A stretch of DNA of 7,042 bases from Elusimicrobiota bacterium (GTDB lineage: Bacteria; Elusimicrobiota; Elusimicrobia; UBA1565; UBA9628), in assembly GCA_016194625.1 (NCBI GenBank), contig JACQBB010000321.1, forward strand, positions 1 to 7,042, in the 5' to 3' direction. Made by a program: the position numbers and the translations under genes. The notes below the pieces were generated by a model, which did no database searches, was not told the DNA's origin, and saw nothing but the letters and a program-made list of their open reading frames with translations. This document shows, one piece after another, positions 1-6,513 of the stretch; the stretch's first letter is position 1; each line of letters opens with the position of its first letter.

Positions 1-12
1 CTCGCCGTCCAT
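1..12 (-). CDS. Possible start of a downstream gene, cut by the window edge
   Basis: An ATG lies two bases after the TGA stop of the M48 protease gene and opens a frame reading Met-Asp-Gly-Glu before the sequence ends. The spacing matches the tightly packed operon upstream, so a fourth operon gene may begin here. There is no clear Shine-Dalgarno sequence and only four codons are visible, so neither product nor reality can be judged. Confidence 0.3.
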
Positions 13-14
13 CG

Positions 15-929
15 TCAGCGCAGTCCCGCCGTCGCCGCGGCGAAGCGGCGGTCGCGCGCGGAAGAGGCCTGCCAGGACGCCGACGCGGTCAGCGCGCCCA
101 GCTCGGAGACGCGCTTGGACGCCGACGGATGCGTCTTGAACACGCCGCCGTGGGCCGCCGAGGCGGCGTCCATGCGCTTGAGGAACGCCTCGAGCGCGCG
201 CGGGTCGTAGTCCGCCGCGCGGGCGTACTGGGCGGCGAACTTGTCGGCCTCGTACTCCTTGTCGCGGCTGTAGCCGTTGACGACCAGCTTGTTGACCACG
301 TCGTCGATCGCGCCCTCGAAGGCCTGCGTGAGCTTGGCGACCTGGTCGGGGCTGTAGCGCTTGGCCGCCTCGCCGCCGAGCAGGGCGAACGCGGAGGTCA
401 GGCGCGAGGTCTGGATGGTCTTGAGGCCGTGCTTCTTCGAGACGTGCGCGACCTCGTGCGCGAGCACGCAGCCGAGCTCGTCCTCGTTCTCGGCCAGCGC
501 GAGCATGCCCTTGGTGACGAACACGAACCCGCCGGGGGCGGCGAACGCGTTGATCTCGGGCGTGTCGAGCACCTGCACGTGGTAGCCCTTGTAGGTCGCC
601 GGGCGGTCGGACGCGGCGGCGACGGTCTGCAGGACCTCCTGCGCGTAGCGGTTCAGCTTGGCGTCGTCGAGCGCCTTGTAGCGGCCGAGGACCTGCGCGG
701 CGACCGCGCGGCCGATGTAGTACTCCTCGCTCTCGGAGATGTCGGAGAAGCCGGAGCGCAGCTGCTTGGCGGCCTGGGTCACCTTGCCCACGTCGAGGCT
801 GCGCGAGCCGGAGTCGCCGCCGCCGCCGGCCAGGCTGATGCGGCCGCCGGTCAGCGAGTTGACCGTCTGCAGGGTCTCGCAGCCGGAGAGCAGGACGAAG
901 GAGACGACGAGGGGGAGCAGGCGGTTCAT
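15..929 (-). CDS. M48 family zinc metalloprotease, lipoprotein
   Basis: A 304-residue secreted metallopeptidase. Residues 1-17 are a lipoprotein signal ending in the lipobox LLSGC, so Cys17 would be lipidated; the next residue is Glu, not the inner-membrane retention Asp known from E. coli. After a Gly/Ser-rich linker the peptidase M48 domain spans about 65-280. The zinc motif HEVAH is at 158-162 (His158, catalytic Glu159, His162), and the third ligand is probably Glu225 in the EYEAD segment that follows SRDK. A THPSASKRV segment near 266-274 corresponds to the region that holds the autoinhibitory His in E. coli BepA. Family members such as BepA and LoiP act in periplasmic quality control of envelope proteins; a similar role here is inferred. 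It is the last complete gene of a coupled operon: its ATG overlaps the stop of the SH3 gene (ATGA), with a good ribosome site six bases upstream. The family call is firm; the substrate is unknown. Confidence 0.95.
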   Translation of the reverse strand: MNRLLPLVVSFVLLSGCETLQTVNSLTGGRISLAGGGGDSGSRSLDVGKVTQAAKQLRSGFSDISESEEYYIGRAVAAQVLGRYKALDDAKLNRYAQEVLQTVAAASDRPATYKGYHVQVLDTPEINAFAAPGGFVFVTKGMLALAENEDELGCVLAHEVAHVSKKHGLKTIQTSRLTSAFALLGGEAAKRYSPDQVAKLTQAFEGAIDDVVNKLVVNGYSRDKEYEADKFAAQYARAADYDPRALEAFLKRMDAASAAHGGVFKTHPSASKRVSELGALTASASWQASSARDRRFAAATAGLR

Positions 930-1393
930 CGGTCGCCTCCCGACGGCAGGAGGCCGCCCGAGCGCATGAACTCCAGCACGGCCTCGTCGCTCGCCTGGCG
1001 CTTCTCCATCGCGTCCACGCCGGCGAAGTCCGCCTCCGGGTGCTTGCCGCCGTAGGACTGCTCGACCTGCGAGTTGAAGCCCTTGCCGGCGAGCGTGACC
1101 TCGTCGGCGGTCGCGCCGGAGCCGGCGGACGAGGAGGCGGACACCTTCACCTTCTTGGCGGTGACCGCGCTCTGGTGGATGTAGCCGGAGTCGGTCTTGT
1201 ACCAGCCGGACGCGGCCTCCTCGGCGTCGAAGGTCTCGCCGAGCTTGGCGACGCCCGCGGCGGGGGCGTAGAACTGGGGCTTCTTGCGCAGGGTCGTCTG
1301 CTGGACCAGGACCGTGACGGTCGCGGCGGCGACGAAGGACGCCGACAACGCGAGCCCGAGGGGGGCGACGCGGGCGAGTATCTTCTTCATCAT
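926..1393 (-). CDS. Exported SH3-domain protein
   Basis: A small exported protein of 155 residues. Residues 1-24 form a Sec signal peptide (two Lys, a hydrophobic core, an Ala-rich end; no lipobox Cys). Residues about 26-80 look like a bacterial SH3 domain: the segment with TTLRKKP, a conserved GW at 63-64 and YIHQSAV at 71-77 follow the usual pattern. A Ser/Gly/Ala linker (85-97) leads to a C-terminal segment, about 98-155, with LAGKGFN and a predicted helical end but no family I recognise. Bacterial SH3 domains often bind peptidoglycan or peptides; that role is inferred. Two ATGs lie in tandem at 1393 and 1390. The GGAGA at 1395-1399 is better spaced for the second, so the protein may be one residue shorter. 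The start overlaps the cyclase stop and the end overlaps the M48 start, which implies coordinated translation with both. Confidence 0.85.
   Translation of the reverse strand: MMKKILARVAPLGLALSASFVAAATVTVLVQQTTLRKKPQFYAPAAGVAKLGETFDAEEAASGWYKTDSGYIHQSAVTAKKVKVSASSSAGSGATADEVTLAGKGFNSQVEQSYGGKHPEADFAGVDAMEKRQASDEAVLEFMRSGGLLPSGGDR
936..941 (-). promoter_or_regulatory. Shine-Dalgarno site of the M48 protease gene
   Basis: GGGAGG on the minus strand lies six bases before the ATG at 929, inside the last codons of the SH3 gene. It supports this start codon and shows that this organism does use Shine-Dalgarno initiation inside operons. Confidence 0.75.
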
Positions 1394-3504
1394 TTCTCCG
1401 TGAGGGCGTGGGAGCCGTCCCAGTCCGGGGAGGGCGGCTCCGCGATGTGTTCGCGGCAGTGCTCGGCGTAGACTTCCGACGCGTGGTCGGGCCCGAACTC
1501 CTTCTGGACGGCCTCGAAGACGGCTCCGGCGGCGGCGAAATCGCGGGCGCGGTACAGCGCCAGCCCCTTCTCGAACCTCCGGGCCTTCTCGAGCAGGCGC
1601 GGGTCCGTCTCTCCGCTCAGGCCCAGCAGCTCGTACACGCGGATGGGGAGATTCTTGCCTTTCACCTTGACGTAGTCAAGCTCGCGGGCCTCGACGGCGG
1701 CGCCGGCGGCCGCGCGCGTGGTCTCCGAGATCAGGATGTAGCTGCCGTAGGCCTTGTTGGCGCCCTCCAGCCGCGAGGCGAGGTTCACGGTATCGCCGAT
1801 GGCGGTGTAGCTGAAGCGCTTGGCCGAGCCCATGTTCCCGATGGACGCGGGCCCGGAGTTCAGGCCGATGCGGTTGCGGATCGCGGGCAGGCCCTGGCGC
1901 ACCAGCTCCTCGCGCAGGGCGGCGAGCTTCTTCTGGTTGGCCAGCGCGATCCGGCAGGCGGTCAGCGCGTGGTCCGGGTCGGCCAGCGGCGCGCCCCAGA
2001 AGGCCATGATCGCGTCGCCGATGTACTTGTCGAGCGTGCCGCCCGAGGCGAGGATGGTGTCCGTCATCTCGCCCAGGTAGCGGTTCATCAGCTTGGTCAG
2101 CTTCTCGGGCTCCAGCTTCTCCGACAGCGTCGTGAAGCCCTCGATGTCCGAGAAGTACACCGTGACCTCGCGCCGCTCGCCGCCGAGCGCCAGCTTCTCG
2201 GGGCTCTCGGCGATCTGCTTGACCACCTCCGGCGACAGGTAGAACGAGAACGCGCCCTGGATGTAGCGCTTCTGGCGGCCCTCGACGGCGTAGCCGTACG
2301 CCGACGCCGCGCCGAAGCCGAGCCACAGCGCCAGCTGGGGCGCCGCCAGGTCCAGCCACACGCCGCGGCGATAGGCGGCGCAGGCGGCGGCGGCGAGCGC
2401 CAGCGAGGCGAGCGCGGCCGAGCCGAGCGAGGCTCCGGCGCGGCTCGACGACCGCGACGCCGCCCCCGCCGCGAGCAGCGCGAGCGCGACGAGCAGCGGC
2501 AGGGACGCGGCCGGGGCTTTCTCGATCCAGCGGCGGTTGATCAGGCCGTCGGCCGCCGCGGCCACGACCTCCGTGCCGGGCATCACGGTCGCGACGGGCG
2601 TCGGATGATTGTCGAACAGCCCCGGCGCGGACAGGGCGACGAAGACGACCTTGTCCTTGAACAGCGCGGGGTCCAGCTCCGGCTTCTTGCCCTCCTCCAG
2701 CGCCTGCTCGCCGGCGATCAGGGTCGCCGCGGGATACGAGTCGTAGGTCTTGATCCTCGGGTCGGACGTCATCGCCTTGCCCTCGAAGCGGACCAGCATC
2801 GCCCCGTCGACCAGCGGGGGGGCGAGCTCCGCGAGGGTCTTGCCGGTGGCGGCCATCGCGGCCGCGGCGGGCAAGGTCGGGAACAGCTTGCCGCCCATCT
2901 CGACGGCCAGCGGCACGCGGCGGAAGACGCCGTCGAGGTCGGCGTCGGCGGTGGTGTCGCCCAGGAAGCGCGCTCCGGCCAGGACCTCGGGGATCGGCGG
3001 GCGGAACGCGGCGCGCCGGGGGGCGGCGGCGGCCAGCGCGGGCCCGGGGTCGACGGCGAACCGCGCCGGAGGGGCGACCGCTCTCAAGGCGTTGGCCTTG
3101 GAGCCCGAGTCCATCGCCATCACGGCGTTCCCGAAGTCCTTGAGCGCCGCGCCCAGCGCGGCGTCCTGGTCGGCCATCATCATCGACGGATTGGAGAACA
3201 GGACGTCGAACACGACGGCCTTCGCGCCGCCCTTCTTGAGGAAGGCGAGCAGGCCGCCGTAGATCCCGCGCGGCCACGGCCAGAACACCGCGTCCTTCTC
3301 GAACGCGTCCAGGCTGGCCTGGTCCACGGCGACCAGCACGATCGAGGGGTCGCGCCTCGCGGGGTCGGCGAAGGTCTGCGCGCGCCAGTCGAGGGTCTTG
3401 AGCTCGAGCACGCGGCCCAGCGTGGTCGGCCGCGCGGCCAGCGCCAGCGCGCCGACGAGCGCCAGCAATCCGGCCAGCGGGAGGAGCCCGCCCGTCTTCT
3501 TCAC
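1390..3504 (-). CDS. CHASE2-domain class III adenylate cyclase
   Basis: A 704-residue membrane sensor predicted to make cAMP from ATP. Residues 8-24 form an N-terminal membrane helix. An extracytoplasmic CHASE2 sensor domain follows at about 30-325, with typical segments such as LKTLDWR, VAVDQ and WPWPR. Three more membrane helices lie near 332-348, 357-378 and 384-405. The cytoplasmic cyclase domain spans about 440-628 and has the full catalytic set: metal-binding Asp453 (FSDIEGFT) and Asp497 (KYIGD), adenine-selecting Lys493 with Thr567 (YTAIGD), and transition-state Asn574 and Arg578 (VNLASRLE). The Lys/Thr pair favours adenylate over guanylate cyclase. A TPR-like helical tail (about 634-685) is common in this family. 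The start is a GTG at 3504, giving MKKTGG and a good membrane anchor. First gene of the operon, overlapping the SH3 gene by four bases and divergent from the exporter. The sensed ligand is unknown. Confidence 0.95.
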   Translation of the reverse strand: MKKTGGLLPLAGLLALVGALALAARPTTLGRVLELKTLDWRAQTFADPARRDPSIVLVAVDQASLDAFEKDAVFWPWPRGIYGGLLAFLKKGGAKAVVFDVLFSNPSMMMADQDAALGAALKDFGNAVMAMDSGSKANALRAVAPPARFAVDPGPALAAAAPRRAAFRPPIPEVLAGARFLGDTTADADLDGVFRRVPLAVEMGGKLFPTLPAAAAMAATGKTLAELAPPLVDGAMLVRFEGKAMTSDPRIKTYDSYPAATLIAGEQALEEGKKPELDPALFKDKVVFVALSAPGLFDNHPTPVATVMPGTEVVAAAADGLINRRWIEKAPAASLPLLVALALLAAGAASRSSSRAGASLGSAALASLALAAAACAAYRRGVWLDLAAPQLALWLGFGAASAYGYAVEGRQKRYIQGAFSFYLSPEVVKQIAESPEKLALGGERREVTVYFSDIEGFTTLSEKLEPEKLTKLMNRYLGEMTDTILASGGTLDKYIGDAIMAFWGAPLADPDHALTACRIALANQKKLAALREELVRQGLPAIRNRIGLNSGPASIGNMGSAKRFSYTAIGDTVNLASRLEGANKAYGSYILISETTRAAAGAAVEARELDYVKVKGKNLPIRVYELLGLSGETDPRLLEKARRFEKGLALYRARDFAAAGAVFEAVQKEFGPDHASEVYAEHCREHIAEPPSPDWDGSHALTEK

Positions 3505-3510
3505 GCCCCC

Positions 3511-3516
3511 ATCCTA
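3511..3516 (-). promoter_or_regulatory. Possible -10 box (or ribosome site) of the cyclase operon
   Basis: The minus strand reads GCTAGGAT and then six bases to the GTG start at 3504. TAGGAT matches the TAnnnT core of a sigma-70 -10 box, which would place transcription start at or beside the start codon. A weak -35 candidate, AGGACA, lies 18 bases upstream. The same bases contain AGGA seven bases before GTG, which is also a good Shine-Dalgarno position, so the two readings cannot be separated by eye. Confidence 0.4.
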
Positions 3517-3539
3517 GCGAAATCGCCCCGCCGCTGTCC

Positions 3540-3548
3540 TGCTATACT
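3540..3548 (+). promoter_or_regulatory. Extended -10 promoter of the exporter gene, probably leaderless
   Basis: TGCTATACT is an extended -10 element: TG, one base, then TATACT, five of six matches to TATAAT. Only seven bases separate it from the GTG at 3556, so transcription should begin at about the start codon. No purine-rich ribosome site lies in between. There is no convincing -35 box 17 bases upstream, which the TG extension may offset. In a region this rich in G and C, the AT-rich box stands out. Confidence 0.6.
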
Positions 3549-3555
3549 GACGGCC

Positions 3556-4395
3556 GTGAGAGGAGCGGGACTGACGGCGGCGCTGGGGGCGATCGCGTTC
3601 TGGAGCGCGCTCGCCGCGCTCGCGCTGCGGCTCAAGCACCTGCCGCCGTTCCTGACGCTGGGGGTCGGCTTCCTGCTCGGCGCGCTCGTCGGCGCGAAGG
3701 GCCTGCTGCGCGAGCGGCCGAAGCCCGCGGTCCTCCTGCTCGGGACGGCCGGGCTGTTCGGCTATCACTTCTGCCTGTTCACGGCGCTGCGCCTGGCGCC
3801 GCCGCTGGAGGCGAACCTCCTCAATTATCTGTGGCCGCTGCTGATCGTCGCGCTGAGCCCGCTGCTCCTGAGCGGCGCGCGCCTCGAGGGGAGGCACCTG
3901 GCCGGCGCGGCGCTGGGCTTCGCGGGCGCGGCCCTGCTGGTCGCGCGCGGCGGCGGCCCGGCCCCGGCGCGCCTCGCGGGCGACGCGCTCGCCGTCGCGG
4001 CCGCGTTCGTCTGGGCGGTCTACTCCCTGCTGACGAAGCGCTTCGGGGGCTTCCCGACCGCGACGGTGTCGTGGTTCTGCCTTCTCTCCGGCCTGCTGGC
4101 GCTGGCCTGCCACGCGGCGCTCGAGCCGCGCGCGGCCGTCGCCGCCGCCGACTGGCCGGCGCTGGCGCTGGTCGGCCTGGGGCCGATGGGCGCGTCGTTC
4201 TACCTGTGGGACCGCGCGATGAAGGACGGGGACCCGCGCGCGATCGGCACGCTGTCGTACCTGACGCCGCTGTTGTCCACGCTGTGGATCGCGGCGCTCG
4301 GCGAGGGCCGGCTGACGCCGGCGACGGGCGCGGCGGGCCTGCTGATCGTCGGCGGCGCGGCGGCCGGGACGCTCCGTCCGCGGCGGGCGCGCTGA
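3556..4395 (+). CDS. DMT/EamA-family exporter, YddG-like
   Basis: A 279-residue inner-membrane transporter with ten predicted helices (about 5-24, 30-50, 57-78, 84-105, 113-131, 141-160, 168-188, 198-216, 228-248, 254-273), arranged as two EamA repeats. Segments typical of the subfamily are GYHFCLFTAL (69-78), NLLNYLWPLLIV (87-98), GPMGASFYLWDRAMKDGD (209-226) and SYLTPLLSTL (234-243). The last two are hallmarks of YddG-type members, some of which export aromatic amino acids; the actual substrate here is unknown. The start is GTG at 3556: no ATG or other good start lies near, and the first helix begins directly after it. The frame stays open far upstream, but that part lies antisense to the cyclase gene and is not coding. 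It is transcribed alone, away from the cyclase operon, and ends six bases from the convergent caspase gene. Confidence 0.9.
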   Translation: MRGAGLTAALGAIAFWSALAALALRLKHLPPFLTLGVGFLLGALVGAKGLLRERPKPAVLLLGTAGLFGYHFCLFTALRLAPPLEANLLNYLWPLLIVALSPLLLSGARLEGRHLAGAALGFAGAALLVARGGGPAPARLAGDALAVAAAFVWAVYSLLTKRFGGFPTATVSWFCLLSGLLALACHAALEPRAAVAAADWPALALVGLGPMGASFYLWDRAMKDGDPRAIGTLSYLTPLLSTLWIAALGEGRLTPATGAAGLLIVGGAAAGTLRPRRAR

Positions 4396-4396
4396 C

Positions 4397-4411
4397 CGGG
4401 GCTAATCCCCG
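4397..4411. other. Short inverted repeat at the tail-to-tail gene junction
   Basis: CGGGG and CCCCG form a five-base-pair stem around the loop CTAAT, exactly between the exporter stop and across the caspase stop. It could slow convergent transcription from either side. The stem is short and no T-run follows on either strand, so a classic intrinsic terminator is not supported. Confidence 0.3.
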
Positions 4412-5808
4412 CCGCCGATCAGGGCGGGCGTCTGCTCGCTGTTGTTCTTCTCGCGGGCGAGCGCCTGGACGCGCGGCTTCAGGTAGCCGTACAGCGCCGG
4501 GAAGTCGAGCGTGCCGTCCGCGCGCAGCCCTTGGCGCTCCCGGATCCCCTTCAGCAGGAAGTAGGTGAACAGGCCGTGCCCTTGCTCGTCGTACGACGAG
4601 CTGACCTGCTCGGCGGCGGAGGCGGCCAGGACCGTCACCTTCGACGGCACCTCCAAGGCCTTCATCCGCGTCACGAGCGGACGCGCGCCCTTGGCCAGCA
4701 CCGAGCGCCCGCCGGCCCCGGAGAAGCAGGAGTCGACGGCGACGAGGACCTGGCGCGACGGGAGCCGGCCCAGGTCGGCGTACAGGCGCTTCAGCGGGAA
4801 CCCCGTCGCCTCGAGGAAGGACGGGTCGCCGTCGTAGGGGACCAGGTACGCGTCGCCGGAGACGGCGTTCGGCGCGCCGTGGCCCGAGTAGTAGACGAAC
4901 ACGGTCGAGCCGGCGCCGGCGTTGGCGGGGAGCCACTGCTCGAAGTACTTCTCCAGGTCGCTCTTGGCCGCGTGCTCGCCGAGCAGGGTGACGACGTTCT
5001 CCGGCGGGTAGCCGAGGGCCTTGAGATAGTCCGTCACGGCGCGCGCGTCGCGCTCCGCGAAGTCGGCGCGCGGCAGGGACTGCCGGTACTGCTCGATGCC
5101 GACGACGACGGCGTACGCCTTGCGGTCCGTCCGCGCGCCGAGCGCCGGCGGCGCGTCGACGTCGGACTCGATGGGGCGCGGCGCGGCCGAGGCCTGCGCG
5201 GCCGGGGCCTCCGGCACGACGCCGCCGGCGGCCAGGAACGGCCGCTTGAAGGCCAGGAGGGAGTCGTCGCGGTCCAGGGCTCCGGCGAGGTCCTGGAAGG
5301 CGAGGGCCAGCGTGGCCTTCGGAGAGACGCCCGAGCCGGAGCCGAGGAAGGACTTCTGCCAGAGCCGCGAGCCGGTGTTCGAATCGGTGAGGGCCAGCTC
5401 CAGGTAGGCCTGCGCGCGCAGGCCGCGCGAGTCGGGAGTCGCGCCGACGCCGACCTGCCGGATCGTCCCGGAGAGGACGAACGGGGACGGCCCGGTCAGG
5501 ATCCCCTTGCGCCCGAGCGACTCCTGGACCAGGCCCTCGAAGACCTCCGTGACGTCGCTGTCGGCGACGACGGTGACCGTGCCCAGGAAGCCGCCCTTGC
5601 CGCCGCGGTCGTACTGGCCCAGCGTCGCGCGGCTGGAACGCTCGTCCCGGAAGCGGTCGAAGACCACGGCGTACGCCGGGGGGCGGACGCGGCCGCCGGG
5701 CGCGGGCATCAGTTCGGACACGGCCACCACGTCCGGCGCCCCTTGCGTCGGGAAGCAGCCGGACAGGAGCGCCAGCGCGGCCCACGCCGCCGCCGCGTTC
5801 CGGCGCAT
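4402..5808 (-). CDS. Caspase-like (peptidase C14) lipoprotein with YajG-like N-terminal domain
   Basis: A 468-residue exported protein in two parts. The signal peptide ends in LLSGC, so Cys18 would be lipidated; the next residue is Phe, which by E. coli rules favours the outer membrane. Residues about 42-185 resemble YajG-type lipoproteins: a VVFDRFRDER strand, a VFEGLVQESL helix, then two beta-rich stretches ending near 160 (my reading from pattern only). A Pro/Ala linker (195-225) leads to the caspase-like domain, about 228-465. It has the opening YAVVVGIEQY (232-241), catalytic His310 in YYSGHG and catalytic Cys361 in DSCFSG, so the protease dyad is intact. Asp359, two residues before Cys, is usual in metacaspase-like enzymes that cut after Arg or Lys; that specificity is inferred. 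The gene begins seven bases after the stop of the preceding lipoprotein gene and lacks a strong ribosome site, so it probably depends on translation of that gene. The caspase call is firm; the biological role is unknown. Confidence 0.93.
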   Translation of the reverse strand: MRRNAAAAWAALALLSGCFPTQGAPDVVAVSELMPAPGGRVRPPAYAVVFDRFRDERSSRATLGQYDRGGKGGFLGTVTVVADSDVTEVFEGLVQESLGRKGILTGPSPFVLSGTIRQVGVGATPDSRGLRAQAYLELALTDSNTGSRLWQKSFLGSGSGVSPKATLALAFQDLAGALDRDDSLLAFKRPFLAAGGVVPEAPAAQASAAPRPIESDVDAPPALGARTDRKAYAVVVGIEQYRQSLPRADFAERDARAVTDYLKALGYPPENVVTLLGEHAAKSDLEKYFEQWLPANAGAGSTVFVYYSGHGAPNAVSGDAYLVPYDGDPSFLEATGFPLKRLYADLGRLPSRQVLVAVDSCFSGAGGRSVLAKGARPLVTRMKALEVPSKVTVLAASAAEQVSSSYDEQGHGLFTYFLLKGIRERQGLRADGTLDFPALYGYLKPRVQALAREKNNSEQTPALIGGGD

Positions 5809-5815
5809 GGCGGCC

Positions 5816-6436
5816 CTAGTCCTTGCCCAGCGGCAGCGCGTGGACGTCGGCGCCCCAGCCCTGGGCCAGCTCGGTGAGGATCTGGGGCAGGTGCTCGTTG
5901 ATGCCCATGACCCAGCCGCGGCCCGGGTTGAACGCGCTCCAGGCGAAGTTGTGCGAGGAGGACACGCCCTTCCGGGCCAGGACCTCCTTGTTCTTGCGGT
6001 CGAGCACGCTCATCGTCCAGGCCGCGGTCATGTCGCAGGTCTCGCCGGTGACCACCACGTGCTCCTTGAACAGGATCTGGACGATGTCCAGGCGCACCAC
6101 GGCGTCGTACTGGCCCGGCGCGGGCAGGTCGCGCAGGACCACGACCGAGGCGAAGGCCTGGGAGAAGGTGTCCGCCGCGATCCGCGACAGCTCGGCCTCC
6201 AACGGGAAGCCCTGGGCCCGCATCTCGGCGGTCATGTCGCGCGTGTAGGTCCCCTGCCCTTGGTAGAACAGCGAGTAGGCCATCGGGTCGGCGACGACGA
6301 CGGCGACCTTCAGGGGCTTCTTCGCCGCGGCGGCGATGCCGAGGTCCGGGATCCGGGAGTGCAGCTCGACCGGGGGAGTGACGCAGCCTGCGAACAGGGC
6401 CGAAACGGCGACGACGGCGGTCGAAAGGGCTCTCAT
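5816..6436 (-). CDS. Lipoprotein of unknown function, partner of the caspase lipoprotein
   Basis: A 206-residue protein I do not recognise. Residues 1-18 are a lipoprotein signal ending in the lipobox LFAGC with Cys18; Val19 follows, so outer-membrane sorting is likely by E. coli rules. The mature part begins with a short linker and a strand, KVAVVVADP (43-51), then a helix around 83-96 (RIAADTFSQAF), a strand pair around YDAVVRLDIVQI, a segment with the single mature Cys (GETCDM) and a strand with SVLDRKNKEVLARK. This mixed alpha/beta order is seen in several small lipoprotein families that assist envelope assembly. It also resembles the N-terminal part of the adjacent caspase protein, which suggests shared ancestry or a shared fold (inference). 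The start at 6436 has GGAGG four bases upstream and gives a proper signal peptide. The gene sits seven bases before the caspase gene. Confidence 0.8.
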   Translation of the reverse strand: MRALSTAVVAVSALFAGCVTPPVELHSRIPDLGIAAAAKKPLKVAVVVADPMAYSLFYQGQGTYTRDMTAEMRAQGFPLEAELSRIAADTFSQAFASVVVLRDLPAPGQYDAVVRLDIVQILFKEHVVVTGETCDMTAAWTMSVLDRKNKEVLARKGVSSSHNFAWSAFNPGRGWVMGINEHLPQILTELAQGWGADVHALPLGKD

Positions 6437-6439
6437 GGG

Positions 6440-6445
6440 TCCTCC
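6440..6445 (-). promoter_or_regulatory. Shine-Dalgarno site of the lipoprotein gene
   Basis: GGAGGA on the minus strand lies three to four bases before the ATG at 6436. It fixes this start over the longer open frame that continues upstream. It sits only a few bases from the GC hairpin at 6449-6469, so folding of that hairpin could affect access to it. Confidence 0.65.
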
Positions 6446-6448
6446 GGC

Positions 6449-6469
6449 GGCGCGCCGCGGGCGCGCGCC
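6449..6469. repeat. GC-only inverted repeat upstream of the lipoprotein gene
   Basis: GGCGCGC (6449-6455) and GCGCGCC (6463-6469) form a seven-base-pair stem with a seven-base loop, inside a run of 28 bases (6444-6471) with no A or T. It lies in the 77-base gap between the ATPase gene and the lipoprotein gene. No T-run follows on the minus strand, so it is not a standard terminator. It may be an RNA hairpin next to the ribosome site, or only a consequence of base composition. Confidence 0.4.
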
Positions 6470-6513
6470 CCAGAGGACTCGGGTGCATCATCTTGGCCTG
6501 AGCGGGGCCGAGA

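Noticed and set aside
129..1055. Plus-strand open frame of 308 residues opposite the M48 and SH3 genes
   Set aside because: Low-complexity Arg/Gly/Val/Leu composition, no recognisable domain, and fully antisense to two strong coding regions.
1408..3555. Plus-strand open frame giving a 995-residue protein continuous with the exporter
   Set aside because: Residues before the exporter are Arg/Gly/Gln-rich, have no domains, and lie antisense to the well-supported cyclase gene. Lack of stops is expected at this GC content. Only 3556-4395 is real.
3821..5785. Minus-strand open frame of 654 residues
   Set aside because: An Arg/Pro/Ala-rich out-of-frame reading that crosses both the caspase gene and the antisense of the exporter.
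6444..6471. Intrinsic terminator after the ATPase gene
   Set aside because: There is a GC stem but no T-run on the minus strand; the following bases are the ribosome site of the next gene.
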